Assembly (NCBI RefSeq): GCF_027579695.1
Contig: NC_083581.1
Location: 60,094,200 to 60,158,199 of the forward strand
Direction of reading: 5' to 3'
DNA length: 64,000 nucleotides
From: Neoarius graeffei
Taxonomy: Eukaryota; Chordata; Actinopteri; Siluriformes; Ariidae
The notes under the pieces were generated by a model, which saw only the letters and a list, made by a program, of their open reading frames with translations, was not told where the DNA came from and made no database searches. The position numbers were made by a program, and so were the translations under genes. Every line of letters begins with the position of its first letter. Positions within the stretch are counted from its first letter, which is position 1. This document shows positions 42,645 to 52,423 of the stretch, in pieces.

Positions 42645-42799
42645 CTTGAACATATACTCTCTTGAATATTTGAACATCAAGGCTGCTAACACTCATTTAC
42701 TTCACTGTACACTTGTTAACACACCTCCCCTATACACTTAATATAACTGATTTACCTGTTACCGTACATATTGTCCACTGCCCATATATTCGGGATATA

Positions 42800-43324
42800 G
42801 AGTAGGGTCTAAAAGTCTGAGACCACATTATAAAATTTAAAACTAAAAATAAACAAAAAGTTTTAGAATTTTGAAAAAATGTTTAAAAAAAAAAGGAAAA
42901 TGCACAAAATATTGACTATTTAATATTCAAGATGTTGCAGAATTTCTAGGTCACTGTTTAAATATAAGCAAATTTGGGGTATTGACCACTGCTTTGTACA
43001 AAAGGTGAGATTTTCTTTGGGCCTTATCCCTTCCACTGAAGCACGTGTTAAAACTAAACGCTGATGGATTTGATCGAACACGGATCATCAGGTTTTACAC
43101 AAACTTGAAGAGTCTGTGTCAGCTCAAGTGCAAACGGTCATGAAAGAAAAAGGGGCCATACCAAATCATAAGAAACTCTAAAATTCATGTAAGTATTTCT
43201 AAGATTCTACTTTTCACTCAAGTTATTGCTGAGGTCATTTGTAATGAAAACCTTTGTGTTAAATTGAGAAAGAATGCCAAAAACAATCATTTTCACTAGT
43301 GGTCTCAGATTTTGGACCCCACTG
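42800..43324. mobile_element. Tc1/mariner-type MITE
   Basis: The ends read GAGTAGGGTCTAAAAGTCTG and the complement of CAGTGGGGTCCAAAATCTG. TA lies on both sides. The interior holds possible scraps of a transposase C-terminus but no open gene. Confidence 0.75.
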
Positions 43325-43365
43325 TATACATACAGCAACTCACCCATGCTGTATAAGTCACTTAA

Positions 43366-44667
43366 AGGTCCCATGGCATGGTGGTTTGTTGATGCTTTAA
43401 ATGGGCTCGTGGAGGCTTCCGGATGTTATATCCGCAGCCTTTCTCGAAATGAACCCTCGGTACGTAGATATAGCCTCCTGGGAGAAAGCCCCATTTCAGC
43501 GCTTTTCCCAGTGCGTCGTTTTGCTAATGAGAAGCAGGAGGCGGGGAAGGGTAGACGGTGGGGGCGTGCCATGGGGGGAGGGGGAGGGGCTGCCGATTGC
43601 CTCCCAAGCCGGCCGAGAGCGCTCCTCGTCGGGCACGGCCAGGCGGGCGAATGCCCTGGTCCGTCCATCCTGTCTAAAAAATGGTACAACTCGAGCCCAT
43701 GGTAAAACTGGGACTTTGTCATTTTTTCCCGCCTGAGGCCCATGGTAAAACTGAGCAGTGGGACTTTGTCATTTTTTTCCGCATGAGGCCCATGGTAAAA
43801 CTGCACTTCCAGGAGGGGCTGCCGTCTGCCTCCCAAGCCGGCCGAGAGCACTCCTCGTCGGGCACGGCCAGGCGGGCGAATGCCCTGGTCCGTCCGCCCT
43901 GTCTAAAAAAATGGTACAACTCGAGCCCATGTACCTGGCTAATTGCAGGAAGCGGTTAGCTGCACAGCTAATGTAGCCATTGCTAGGCTAACGCACCGAT
44001 TTTAAAACATAGCAAAACGACCAGTTATACACTTACTTGTTCGGTGTTTGTTGCTGATGCGGCAGGGATGCTTGGCACAGACCCAGGCTTCAGTGGCAGT
44101 TGATGTGCAAAACCTGCCCTACTGTCCCAAGTTGTGGAAACATTCATCAGGAAAATGCTTCTGACAAACATACACCGTCTTAGGTAGACTCGACGGCGTA
44201 TTATTGAAGTAAATAAAATTAAGCCACTGCGTCTTCAGGGGCTCTCCCGTTGGCAGTAAAAACAGACTCGTTTCTGTGTTGTCACATCCATGTACAGCGC
44301 AATTTCCATGTTGCGTCTTCTATGGGCTCCTCACTACAAAATGTAGTCATGTGTTCTGCGCATGCGCAGTAGGCTTCGCACATGCGCAGTAGGCTTGGTA
44401 GGACAAACAGCAACTTTTGAGTTGGGCGGGCAATCCATACAGTGGGTGGGAATCCAGGGGGGGGGCGTGGGGATCATCTCCCTTGCTGACGTAGGCAAGG
44501 GAAGAGTTTACCAACGCACCGTTTTGACGTGCCATTCTCAAATGTTGGGCATAGTTTGGTTTACACATTATGAAATTTCTAGCCACTGGGGTGACTTAAG
44601 AAGGTCAGAGGAACTCATTTTAATGTTAAAAAAACTCAGAAAGTGAAAATTTCATGCCATGGGACCT
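43366..44667. mobile_element. TTAA-flanked TIR element with internal repeats
   Basis: AGGTCCCATGGCATG begins both ends in inverted orientation. TTAA lies outside (43362-43365 and 44668-44671), the duplication used by piggyBac and Kolobok elements. A GC-rich block of about 117 bp is repeated (about 43586-43700 and 43815-43931). Open frames across the block are compositional. Confidence 0.88.
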
Positions 44668-44896
44668 TTAAGGGCTTCATATTTATTTGCACTTTAAAAT
44701 TCTATCTCGGCCCTTTGACCTATAGTTACTGTTCATTGCACATATATTGTATTCACTCTCTCCGTCTATGCACCTATTGTCTGTCTTTTGTCTCCTGTCT
44801 TTGTACAACTGTCTTTGTCTATTCTCCGTCTTGCACCACAGAAGTAGCTTGATGTTTCATTATACTGTACAACCCCTGTATTTTTTTCCTGCATGC

Positions 44897-44898
44897 TG

Positions 44899-44938
<40 letters not shown>
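44897..44938 (+). repeat. (ATT)n microsatellite
   Basis: ATT run of about 13 units. A second run lies at about 45119-45150. Confidence 0.9.
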
Positions 44939-45119
44939 TTTTCAAAAATTTAGTTATACATGTATATAATTATATATTCTTTCCCTTTGCTTATTTATTT
45001 TTTTGTTTGTTTAGAATTTTTTATATCCTTAGCCTATTTTTATTAAGTGTGTCTTTGCTTATAGTTTAGCATTGTAAGAGGCAAATTTTGTTTTGGATTA
45101 TGCTAATAAACCATTATTA

Positions 45120-45153
<34 letters not shown>

Positions 45154-45180
45154 ACAATAAAGTTGAACGGAATCAGTTAT

Positions 45181-46300
45181 TGCTGGGTTTCAGTCACGTG
45201 ACTTTTCTTAGCAGTTTTACCGGAAGTGAAATAGCTGGTGGTCTAAACGGCTGCTGTAGTGCAAACAACTAGCGATAACTCATCAGAGTACGCTCGTAAT
45301 CTAGAAGCCACTGGTCACTTTAGATATATTCAGAAGATTGCTATGTGCAATGGAACCGACCCCTACAGTCTGGGAAAGAAGGATTTGTCATACGATCTCA
45401 TAAACTACCCTTCAGTCGAGTTCCCCGACATCTCGATCTATCTGGTGTTACAGACGCCCTTCTACACCGCAAAACAGATGAAAGCGTGGAAGAGTATGGA
45501 GGCTTACAACTTTTTTGTATGTGGCTGGGTAAAGGACCTTGGTATCAAGTTGCTGCCGAATGAATCCTGGATTGTTTTTGCCTGTGTAAGTATGTTTTTT
45601 AAGCTTTTCGTTCGCGTCTTTACAACGAAGCGCTGCAAGTTGAAGTGTAAACAAACAACAGTTCACTTGATTCTCACTTGTGTTGGCTCTTATCTCTCAG
45701 CTAAATCATTCACAAAGATCATCAGAAACCCCTTTAAAGACCTGGATCTTAGTTAAACAAGACGGAGAAGTGATCACGGTGCATTGTAACTGTATGGCTG
45801 GGGAAGAATCTGGTCACAACCTTCATGCATATGGACTTTGTGAGGAGGAAACAAAGAAACAGCTGGGGACTTTAGCGCTTCGTGACTAAAAGAAGTACCG
45901 TAAAATAACGACACACCGCAAGAAAAGTACTTGGAAAACACTAAGGACATAGCTGAGCGGGAGATACAAACCTTTCACCAAGTGATCACTGCAAACTCGA
46001 GCATGCTTCGACTCGGCTCCCTTCGATTTCAGCGAGAGGTTCAAAAGCCACCTTTCTCGACGTGTTTTTGTGAAATCCTGTGTTCGTTCACCCTTTATTA
46101 GTTCATGGGGAACCCTGAAGAAACTTTTTATCAGTTTCACAGTTTGATCGATTCAAACAACCTAAAACAATGCAAGTGTAAGGCATTTTTCATGCAAGTA
46201 ATGCACTTTCTCCATACAAACGCTTTGTCAACTGAGCTTTGGTAGACCACCAGATAAAGTTTTGAATAATTAATGAGGCGGATTCACGTGAAACCCAGCA
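45181..46300 (+). mobile_element. IS4EU/ISL2EU-like element with a two-exon gene fragment
   Basis: The ends read TGCTGGGTTTCAGTCACGTG and the complement of TGCTGGGTTTCACGTGAATC. AT lies on both sides (45179-45180 and 46301-46302). Inside is a spliced reading frame with a SWIM-type zinc motif. From memory, IS4EU/ISL2EU elements carry an accessory YqaJ-type exonuclease gene; here only its N-terminal part is kept. No transposase is present. Confidence 0.75.
45259..45889 (+). pseudogene. Two-exon remnant with SWIM zinc motif
   Basis: Exon 1 (to 45585) reads HFRYIQKIAMCNGTDPYSLG, LINYPSVEFPDISIYLVLQT and KAWKSMEAYNFFVCGWVKDL, then ESWIVFAC before the donor GTAAGTATG. The acceptor TATCTCTCAG (ends 45700) opens exon 2 in phase 0: [20 protein letters not shown], then [14 protein letters not shown], with the CxC pair of a SWIM finger, to a stop at 45889. 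The downstream nuclease region is deleted. No ATG is found upstream of 45343, so the start is uncertain. Confidence 0.7.
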
Positions 46301-46304
46301 ATTC

Positions 46305-46985
46305 AGTATAATCTTCCTTATGATAGCAATTCAGACATTATAAAATTATTTAAATGCTTTCTAAAATAGTGTTGCTTAATGCTTTATTCTGCTGATTAAT
46401 CAGGATTTCTGGCTGCAAAGCCAATCCCAGGTTTATATTAATTTGCTTGTTCTAATATGTCATGTTTTCTATAGTAACAAAATAAACTTATATGACGCAT
46501 CCAACATACATGTGATTAAAAATTGTGAGTGATTGTTGATATGGTGAAGCTTTTTGTGAGAAGATGTTTATTTAGCATTTTTGGAAAGCATCTCCATTGT
46601 CAGTGCTTTTTAACAGCCAGAGGTAAAAGGTTTTTTTTAGTCTTTAAGACTTCAGGACTATGTGCTTTCTCTAGAACAGGAAAAGCTGCAATTTTGTCTC
46701 ATTAACTTGAGGAGAGAGGGGGAAAAAAAGGAGAGATTGGTCATGGAATTACTGTCCCCTATGACAAAAGTGATAACAAGGAAGAACTTTCATGGAAATG
46801 TGTTTTAAAGAAAACATTAAACATTACTAGAGTATAAATTAATTTTCAGGAAAGATGACTGAGTACTTTCTGGTTTCTCAGTCAAGCTGCGTTGTTTGTT
46901 AACTTCAAGCCAGAAAAAGAGGTCAGAGAGCGAGTATTTATAACACAAGTTAGTAAGTAACTAACTTGTCTTGCTGACCTTCCAC
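46305..46985. other. Intergenic, nothing recognised
   Basis: AT-rich sequence without a recognisable gene or named repeat. Confidence 0.4.
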
Positions 46986-47002
46986 AACATTAAAGGGGAA
47001 CT

Positions 47003-47371
47003 CATCTCATCTCATTATCTCTAGCCGCTTTATCCTTCTACAGGGTCGCAGGCAAGCTGGAGCCTATCCCAGCTGACTACGGGCGAAAGGCGGGGTACAC
47101 CCCGGACAAGTCGCCAGGTCATCACAGGGCTGACGCATAGACACAGACAACCATTCACACTCACATTCGCACCTACGGTCAATTTTAGAGTCACCAGTTA
47201 ACCTAACCTGCATGTCTTTGGACTGTGGGGGAAACCGGAGCACCCGGAGGAAACCCACGCGGACACGGGGAGAACATGCAAACTCCACACAGAAAGGCCC
47301 TCGCCGGCCCCGAACCCAGGACCTTCTTGCTGTGAGGCGACAGCGCTAACCACTACACCACCGTGCCGCCC
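47003..47371 (-). mobile_element. V-SINE copy with 12-bp target duplication
   Basis: Full-length reverse copy with TAAAGGGGAACT at 46991-47002 and 47372-47383. The duplicated bases include the end of the surrounding TTAA element. Confidence 0.95.
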
Positions 47372-47552
47372 TAAAGGGGAACTGAAGGCAAATATTTTAT
47401 TATCAAAATTCTCATCTCATCTCATTATCTCTAGCCGCTTTATCCTGTTCTACAGGGTCGCAGGCAAGCTGGAGCCTATCCCAGCTGACTACGGGCGAGA
47501 GGTGGGGTATACCCTGGACAAGTCGCCAGGTCATCACAGGGCTGACACATAG

Positions 47553-48250
47553 CCCATGTTTACATTAGACCGTATCAGCGGATCATCAGATTAACGTTTT
47601 TAAAACGATTAGTGTGCACACAGCAACACCAATACACGATTTGCGTGCACACAGCAATACCAATACACGGATACGCTCGGCTCCGCAGGCATCCTGCGCT
47701 CCAAATCACTCCGCCCTGAACAGCGAGTGCCCTCTGGAGGGTGCGCACTCCGGCCCTGCGCAGCTCACAGAGCACGCGAGTGAAGTGCACAAGCTGTGAT
47801 TCGGGACTGAGACGCTGTGTGTGTGATCCCAGCGCACATCACTTACCACTTGCAAGTGGAAGGATGGCAAGCCTAAAGACAATCTCAACTACACAATGGG
47901 CAGTATTTGCATCAGTATTTGCAGTATTTTCATACTTTTATACTCTTTAATGAAAGGTGATACAAGGTGGAAGTCCGCGCCGTTTTTCAGCAGTCGCGTC
48001 ACATGACCAACGCCAGCGAATCAGGAAGGTGGATGTCACAGTGACGTTGTCCAATGAGATGCCAGCTAGAGCTCAGCACAGCGTATCCGCGTATTCTGAA
48101 TGTTTACACAGCACCGGAGCTGACACGATCTGGATTGAATACGTGGACCCTGGCGGATTCCCGTTTCCCGGCGTTTCCAGGCGGTTTAATGTAAACGGAC
48201 AGTGCATCCGCGAAGAAAACGAGACAGATACGGTCTAATGTAAACGTAGC
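47553..48250 (+). mobile_element. Element A, copy 3, in a V-SINE
   Basis: The inverted repeats share TTTACATTAGACCG. CATAG is duplicated at 47548-47552 and 48251-48255. The small ORF (47864-47950) runs opposite to the SINE. Confidence 0.85.
47864..47950 (+). CDS. Small ORF conserved in element A, copy 3
   Basis: Same 28-codon frame as in the other copies, with serine in place of isoleucine at position 8. It follows the CpG-rich stretch at about 47695-47790. Confidence 0.3.
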   Translation: MASLKTISTTQWAVFASVFAVFSYFYTL

Positions 48251-49966
48251 CATAGACACAGACAACCATTCACACCTACGGTCAATTTAGAGTCACCAGT
48301 TAACCTAACCTGCATGTCTTTGGACTGTGGGGGAAACCGGAGCACCTGGAGGAAACCCACGCGGACACGGGGAGAACATGCAAACTCCACACAGAAAGGC
48401 CCTCGCCGGCCACGGGGCTCGAACCCGGACCTTCTTGCTGTGAGGCGACAGCACTAACCACTACACCACCGTGCTGCCCTTATCAAAATTCTATTTATCT
48501 CATTTTATTAAAAATAGGAATGCATTTTTGATAGCTATTTTGTCACTGCTATAGCAAGTTATGAGTGTTTGAAATACGCTATATAATATATCAGTCCAAA
48601 TGTCAAAGCAATGGCCGTAAACGAGATGCATTGAGACCTGTACGAGACATCGTAGGATGGAAGTAAAACGTACAGCGGAAATCAAAGTGACCGACATCTG
48701 CCAACATGGTCAAAAGATGCGCGCGCCAACATCTGCCAACATGGTCGAACGCTGATGTAATCAAGCCGGAAGTTTTGTTTGTTTTGATAGCAATCAGGAA
48801 AGTTTGAAAAAAGTAGGCAGTAATCGTCATTTAAACTCGTTTTTGTGCAACATTTTGTTTGGAAAACAGTTTTCAAAATGGCGGCACTGACACCTGGCTG
48901 ACACTTCACGTTTCGAAGTCTCGCACAAGTCTCGTGAAGATCACACGGATAAGCGACGCCTACCGTGGACCAAACGAACTAAATTCAACATGGCTAAAAA
49001 CCAAATAGGCTGATAAGTATAATATTTAATTGCAATTAGTTGCCAATATGAGTTACGATATAAAGTTACTAAAATCGAAAATGTAATTGAATAACACATT
49101 AAGAAATAAAGCAAGTTTTAAAATGACTTCAGTTCTCCTTTAAATGTATCCATGTTACTACAGTTAAGATGTTCAATTTTTACAAATTGCCTAATGAAAA
49201 AAAAAAATTGCAATCCTTGGCAGGTTGCTGTGGTAGAAGAGGAATAAAACATTTCAAGGTGTGCTGTTATTGGCTATTCACTCAGGTTTGTTGACGGTGG
49301 AGTGGCTGACTGCTTTATGCCTCAGAACTCCCTCATGTCTGTTACCTTCTGGATCTCCCTTTTAGTTATGCGGTCGTAGTTTGAGTCTCTGCTTGCACTC
49401 AGCGCACAATGTATACTGTTCTTAACCACTGTGTGACAATGGGTATACCTAACAACCTGCATTTTTGTTGTTTTTTTTCTCTTTCTCTCTCTGTCGAGGT
49501 ACATGTCAGTCCTGAGATATCAGTAATGCTGGCCTCTCCTGCTCTTTGGACCTGCCTGATCCATCCTGATGCCCTACTTCTGGCTGGAGTTCTCATCACA
49601 TCACTCCTATGCAGGCTGGCCCCATATGGACAGTTGAAAGATAATTAGAAGATGGTTCTGGACACTTAGTTTTGCTACAATGGCTGAGGACTATAATTGC
49701 CATGATAACTTTAGGACTCTCGAGTCCCCATCAGGGCAGCACAGTGGTGTAGTGGTTAGCACTGTCGCCTCAGAGCAAGAAGGTTCTGGGCTTGAGCCCA
49801 GTGGCTGACGGGGGCCTTTCAGTGTGGAGTTTGCATGTTCTCCCCGTGGGTTTCCTCCGGGTGCTCCGGTTTCCCCCACAGTCCAAAAGACATGCAGATT
49901 AGGCTAATTGGTGGCTCCAAATTGACCGTTGGTGTGAATGTGAGTGTGAATTGTTGTTTATCTCTG

Positions 49967-50665
49967 GCCAAGTTTACATTAGACCGTATCTGTCTTGTTT
50001 TCTTCGCGGATGCACTGTCCATTTACATTAAACCGCCTGGAAACGCCGGGAAACGGGAATCCGCCAGGGTCCACGTATTCAATCCAGATCGTGTCTGGTC
50101 CGGTGCTGTGTAAACATTGAGAATACGCGGATACGCTGTGCTGAGCTCTAGCTGGCGTCGTCATTGGACAACGTCACTGTGACATCCACCTTCCTGATTC
50201 GCTGGCGTTGGTCATGTGACGCGACTGCTGAAAAACGGCGCGGACTTCCGCCTTGTATCACCTTTCATTAAAGAGTATAAAAGTATGAAAATACTGCAAA
50301 TACTGATGCAAATACTGCCCATTGTGTATTTATGATTGTCTTTAGGCTTGCCATCCTTCCACTTGCAAGTGGTAAGTGATATGCACTGAGATCACACACA
50401 CAGCGGCTCAGTCCCGAATCACTGCTCGTGCGCTATACTCGCGCGCTCTGTGAGCTGCGCAGGGCCGGAGTGCGCACCCTCCAGAGGGCACTCGCTGTTC
50501 AGGGCGGAGTGATTTGGAGCGCAGGATGCCTGCGGAGCCGAGCGTATCCGTGTATTGGTGTTGCTGTGTGCACGCGAATCGTGTATTGGCGTTGCTGTGT
50601 GCACGCGAATCGTTTTAAAAACGTTAATCTGATAATCCACTGATACGGTCTAATGTAAACCCCAC
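49967..50665 (-). mobile_element. Element A, copy 4, in a V-SINE
   Basis: The inverted repeats share TTTACATTAGACCGTATC. CTCTG (49962-49966) and CTCTA (50666-50670) form a 5-bp duplication with one change. The element is reversed relative to the SINE. The small ORF is at 50268-50354 on the minus strand. Confidence 0.82.
50268..50354 (-). CDS. Small ORF conserved in element A, copy 4
   Basis: Same 28-codon frame, with asparagine in place of threonine at position 9. Function unknown. Confidence 0.3.
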   Translation of the reverse strand: MASLKTIINTQWAVFASVFAVFSYFYTL

Positions 50666-50823
50666 CTCTATGTCAGCCCTGCGATGACATGGCGACTTGT
50701 CCAGGGTGTACCCCGCCTCTCACCCATAGTCAGCTGGGATAGGCTCCAGCTTGCCCACGACCCTGCACAGGATAAGCGGTTACGGATAATGGATGGATGG
50801 AGTCTCCATCAATGAACAGTTGT

Positions 50824-51002
50824 GGGGGTGTCGTGGCTCAGGTGGATAAGGCGCCATACCATAAATCCGGGGACCTGGGTTCGATTCCAACCTGAGGTCA
50901 TTTCCCGATCCCTCCCCATCTCTCTCCTGCTCATTTCCTGTCTCTACACTGTCCTATCCAATAAAGGTGGAAAAAGCCCCAAAAAAATCTTAAAAAAAAA
51001 AA
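50824..51002 (+). mobile_element. tRNA-derived SINE, distinct from V-SINE
   Basis: The head has a good A box (TGGCTCAGGTGG) and B box (GGTTCGATTCC). The body (CCCATCTCTCTCCTGCTCAT, then CAATAAAGGTGG) is unrelated to V-SINE, and the copy ends in an A run. AATGAACAGTTGT is duplicated at 50811-50823 and 51003-51015. The lack of a proper cloverleaf and the added tail argue against a functional tRNA gene. Confidence 0.92.
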
Positions 51003-51103
51003 AATGAACAGTTGTAATGTCAATAAAATGGACTTCATGCTAAAACTATAATGAATTTCCTGGTTACCCAGTTGCACTTTTTGACTATATAGGACACAGT
51101 TAT

Positions 51104-51135
51104 AGAAGCAGGTTATTTATAAATAACCTGCTTCT
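51104..51135. repeat. Perfect 32-bp palindrome
   Basis: AGAAGCAGGTTATTTA is followed directly by its reverse complement with no loop, within the surrounding repeat block. Confidence 0.95.
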
Positions 51136-51310
51136 GATATCTCTCTGATATCACCCAAATGAGGATGTGTTCCCTTTTGAGTCTGGTTCCTCTCATGTTT
51201 TCTTCCTCATGTTGTCTGAGGGAGTTTTTCCTTGCCACCATCACCTCAGGCTTGCTCATAAGTGATAAATAAATTCATTAGGGATCAAATTAGTTCATAT
51301 GTTTAAAGTA

Positions 51311-51998
51311 TTTATCCCTCGCCCAAATGAAGTTTGAAACGGGTTCCATCCGTCCATCCGTCCGTCCGTACGGTCACGTTTTCGTTTCCGGTCCATATCT
51401 TTAAAACTACTGAAGATATCGTCATGAAACTTTGTATACATATCAAGCAACATGTGAACTGGTGCCTTTTGCTATTTTTTGAAAGAATTTTTTTTCAAAT
51501 TTTTACATAAAAAATAGATTTTTACAGTTTCTAAGAGCAATGTTCGTTTCCAGAGCATATATCCAAAACTATTCATGATATGGATTTGAAACTTGGTATA
51601 CATGTTCACAAGGTGATGTAGATGTGCCTTTTCATACTAAGAAATTTGAGATTTTAATTTTTCATGTTTCGATGGAAACAATTTCAGACTTATTCTCTCA
51701 GGTTAGTCTGAGGGGTAGGTTTGGTTTCTGGAGCAGAACTTGAAAACTACGAGTGGTATGGTCTTGCAAGTTGGTATATGTGTTGATTAAGTAATGTATA
51801 TGTGCCTTTTGATACTAAGAAATGTGAGAAATTTTCATTTTTAGCTCACCTGGACCAAAGGTCCGGTGGGCTTATGTCATGGGCTGCTGAAGTCAGTGTA
51901 AAGAGGTAGGGTTGGTTTCCTGCAGCAGAACTTGAAAAATATGACAAATAATATCTTGAAACTTGGTATATAGTTGGTATATAGGACGGGGGATATAG
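51311..51998. mobile_element. Probable element with TATCCCTCG-type ends
   Basis: Sequence starting TTTATCCCTCGCCC and ending with GGACGGGGGATATAGA interrupts the surrounding repeat. The interior repeats phrases such as GAAACTTTGTATACAT and GAAACTTGGTATACATG. The ends resemble element F. No protein is seen. Confidence 0.45.
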
Positions 51999-52261
51999 AT
52001 GACTCTGTCTTCTTGTTATCTTTCTGTAAAGCTTCTTTGCGACAATGTCTGTTGTTAAAAGCACGATACAAAGAAACTGACTTGACCTGACCATTGGAAA
52101 ATAATCAGCTTCACATCAGGCTGAATCACACCACACCATCATTGATTCTCTTCCAATAACCGCTAGTCTTGTCATGTTTTATTCCTTACATTAATTACAA
52201 TGTTATAAAATATATACATGTTGTCCAAAATCAGGAAGTGTAAGTGATATAAATAACTAAC

Positions 52262-52423
52262 CGCTACAGCTGAAACGAAAGCGTCAACAAGATGATAATC
52301 TGCAGCACCATGACCACCATTGCCGAAGTTCCCTGGTATGTTCATAGCTACCGTGTGCTTTGTGGATGTCTGAGTAAGAAAGTCGAATACTTTGATCTCA
52401 TGTCCGTTGTAGGTCAGCTCCCC
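52262..52423 (-). CDS. Oxidoreductase exon 8 (last visible)
   Basis: 54 codons from [20 protein letters not shown] through [20 protein letters not shown] to AFVSAVA. The donor is GTTAGT. The [15 protein letters not shown] phrase is near the family C-terminus, so one short exon should follow at lower coordinates. I could not identify it. Confidence 0.92.

Larger units (their letters stand above)
42645..45175 (+). mobile_element. Probable LINE 3' untranslated remnant, interrupted twice
   Basis: The pieces at 42645-42797, 43325-43361 and 44672-45175 have the composition of a LINE 3' untranslated region (repeated CTGTCTTTGTC, TTATTTGCACTTT). They finish with ATGACAATAAAGTTG, the 3' end type of the LINEs at 12772 and 18117. 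Two DNA elements lie between the pieces. Confidence 0.5.
47413..48479 (-). mobile_element. V-SINE split by element A (copy 3)
   Basis: Reverse copy with TTATCAAAATTCT at 47400-47412 and 48480-48492. Element A interrupts it at 47553-48250, at the same SINE base as in copies 2 and 4. Confidence 0.95.
46994..49139. mobile_element. TTAA-flanked TIR element holding two V-SINEs and element A
   Basis: The ends read AGGGGAACTGAAGGCA (with one SINE inserted nine bases in) and the complement of AGGAGAACTGAAGTCA. TTAA lies outside (46990-46993 and 49140-49143). The element's own sequence, outside its insertions, includes a duplicated CATCTGCCAACATGGTC near 48695-48750. No transposase is seen. Confidence 0.82.
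49734..50800 (+). mobile_element. V-SINE split by element A (copy 4)
   Basis: Head and core lie at 49734-49966 and the tail with GGATGGATGG ends at 50800. AGTCCCCATCA (49723-49733) and AGTCTCCATCA (50801-50811) flank it. It belongs to a different V-SINE subfamily (AGGCTAATTGGTGGCTCCA) from copies 2 and 3. Confidence 0.92.
49500..52090 (+). repeat. Interspersed repeat block with nested insertions
   Basis: Phrases such as GCAGGCTGGCCCCATATGGA, TTTGAGTCTGGTTCCTCTCA and GAGGGAGTTTTTCCTTGCCA are, from memory, common in fish repeats. Three insertions interrupt it: a V-SINE with element A (49734-50800), a tRNA-type SINE (50824-51002) and a further element (about 51311-51998). A perfect 32-bp palindrome lies at 51104-51135. 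The class of the host repeat is not known to me. Confidence 0.5.

Noticed and set aside
43274..43976. Several overlapping proline/arginine-rich open frames
   Set aside because: They are due to a GC-rich block duplicated inside a TTAA-flanked element. No domain or splice signal supports a protein.
49409..49648. A 79-codon frame with hydrophobic stretches, considered as a host exon
   Set aside because: The sequence continues into a repeat block that, from memory, is common in fish genomes, and no neighbouring exon fits.
50824..50900. Possible tRNA gene with good A and B boxes
   Set aside because: It has a non-tRNA body, an A-rich end and a 13-bp target duplication, so it is a SINE.
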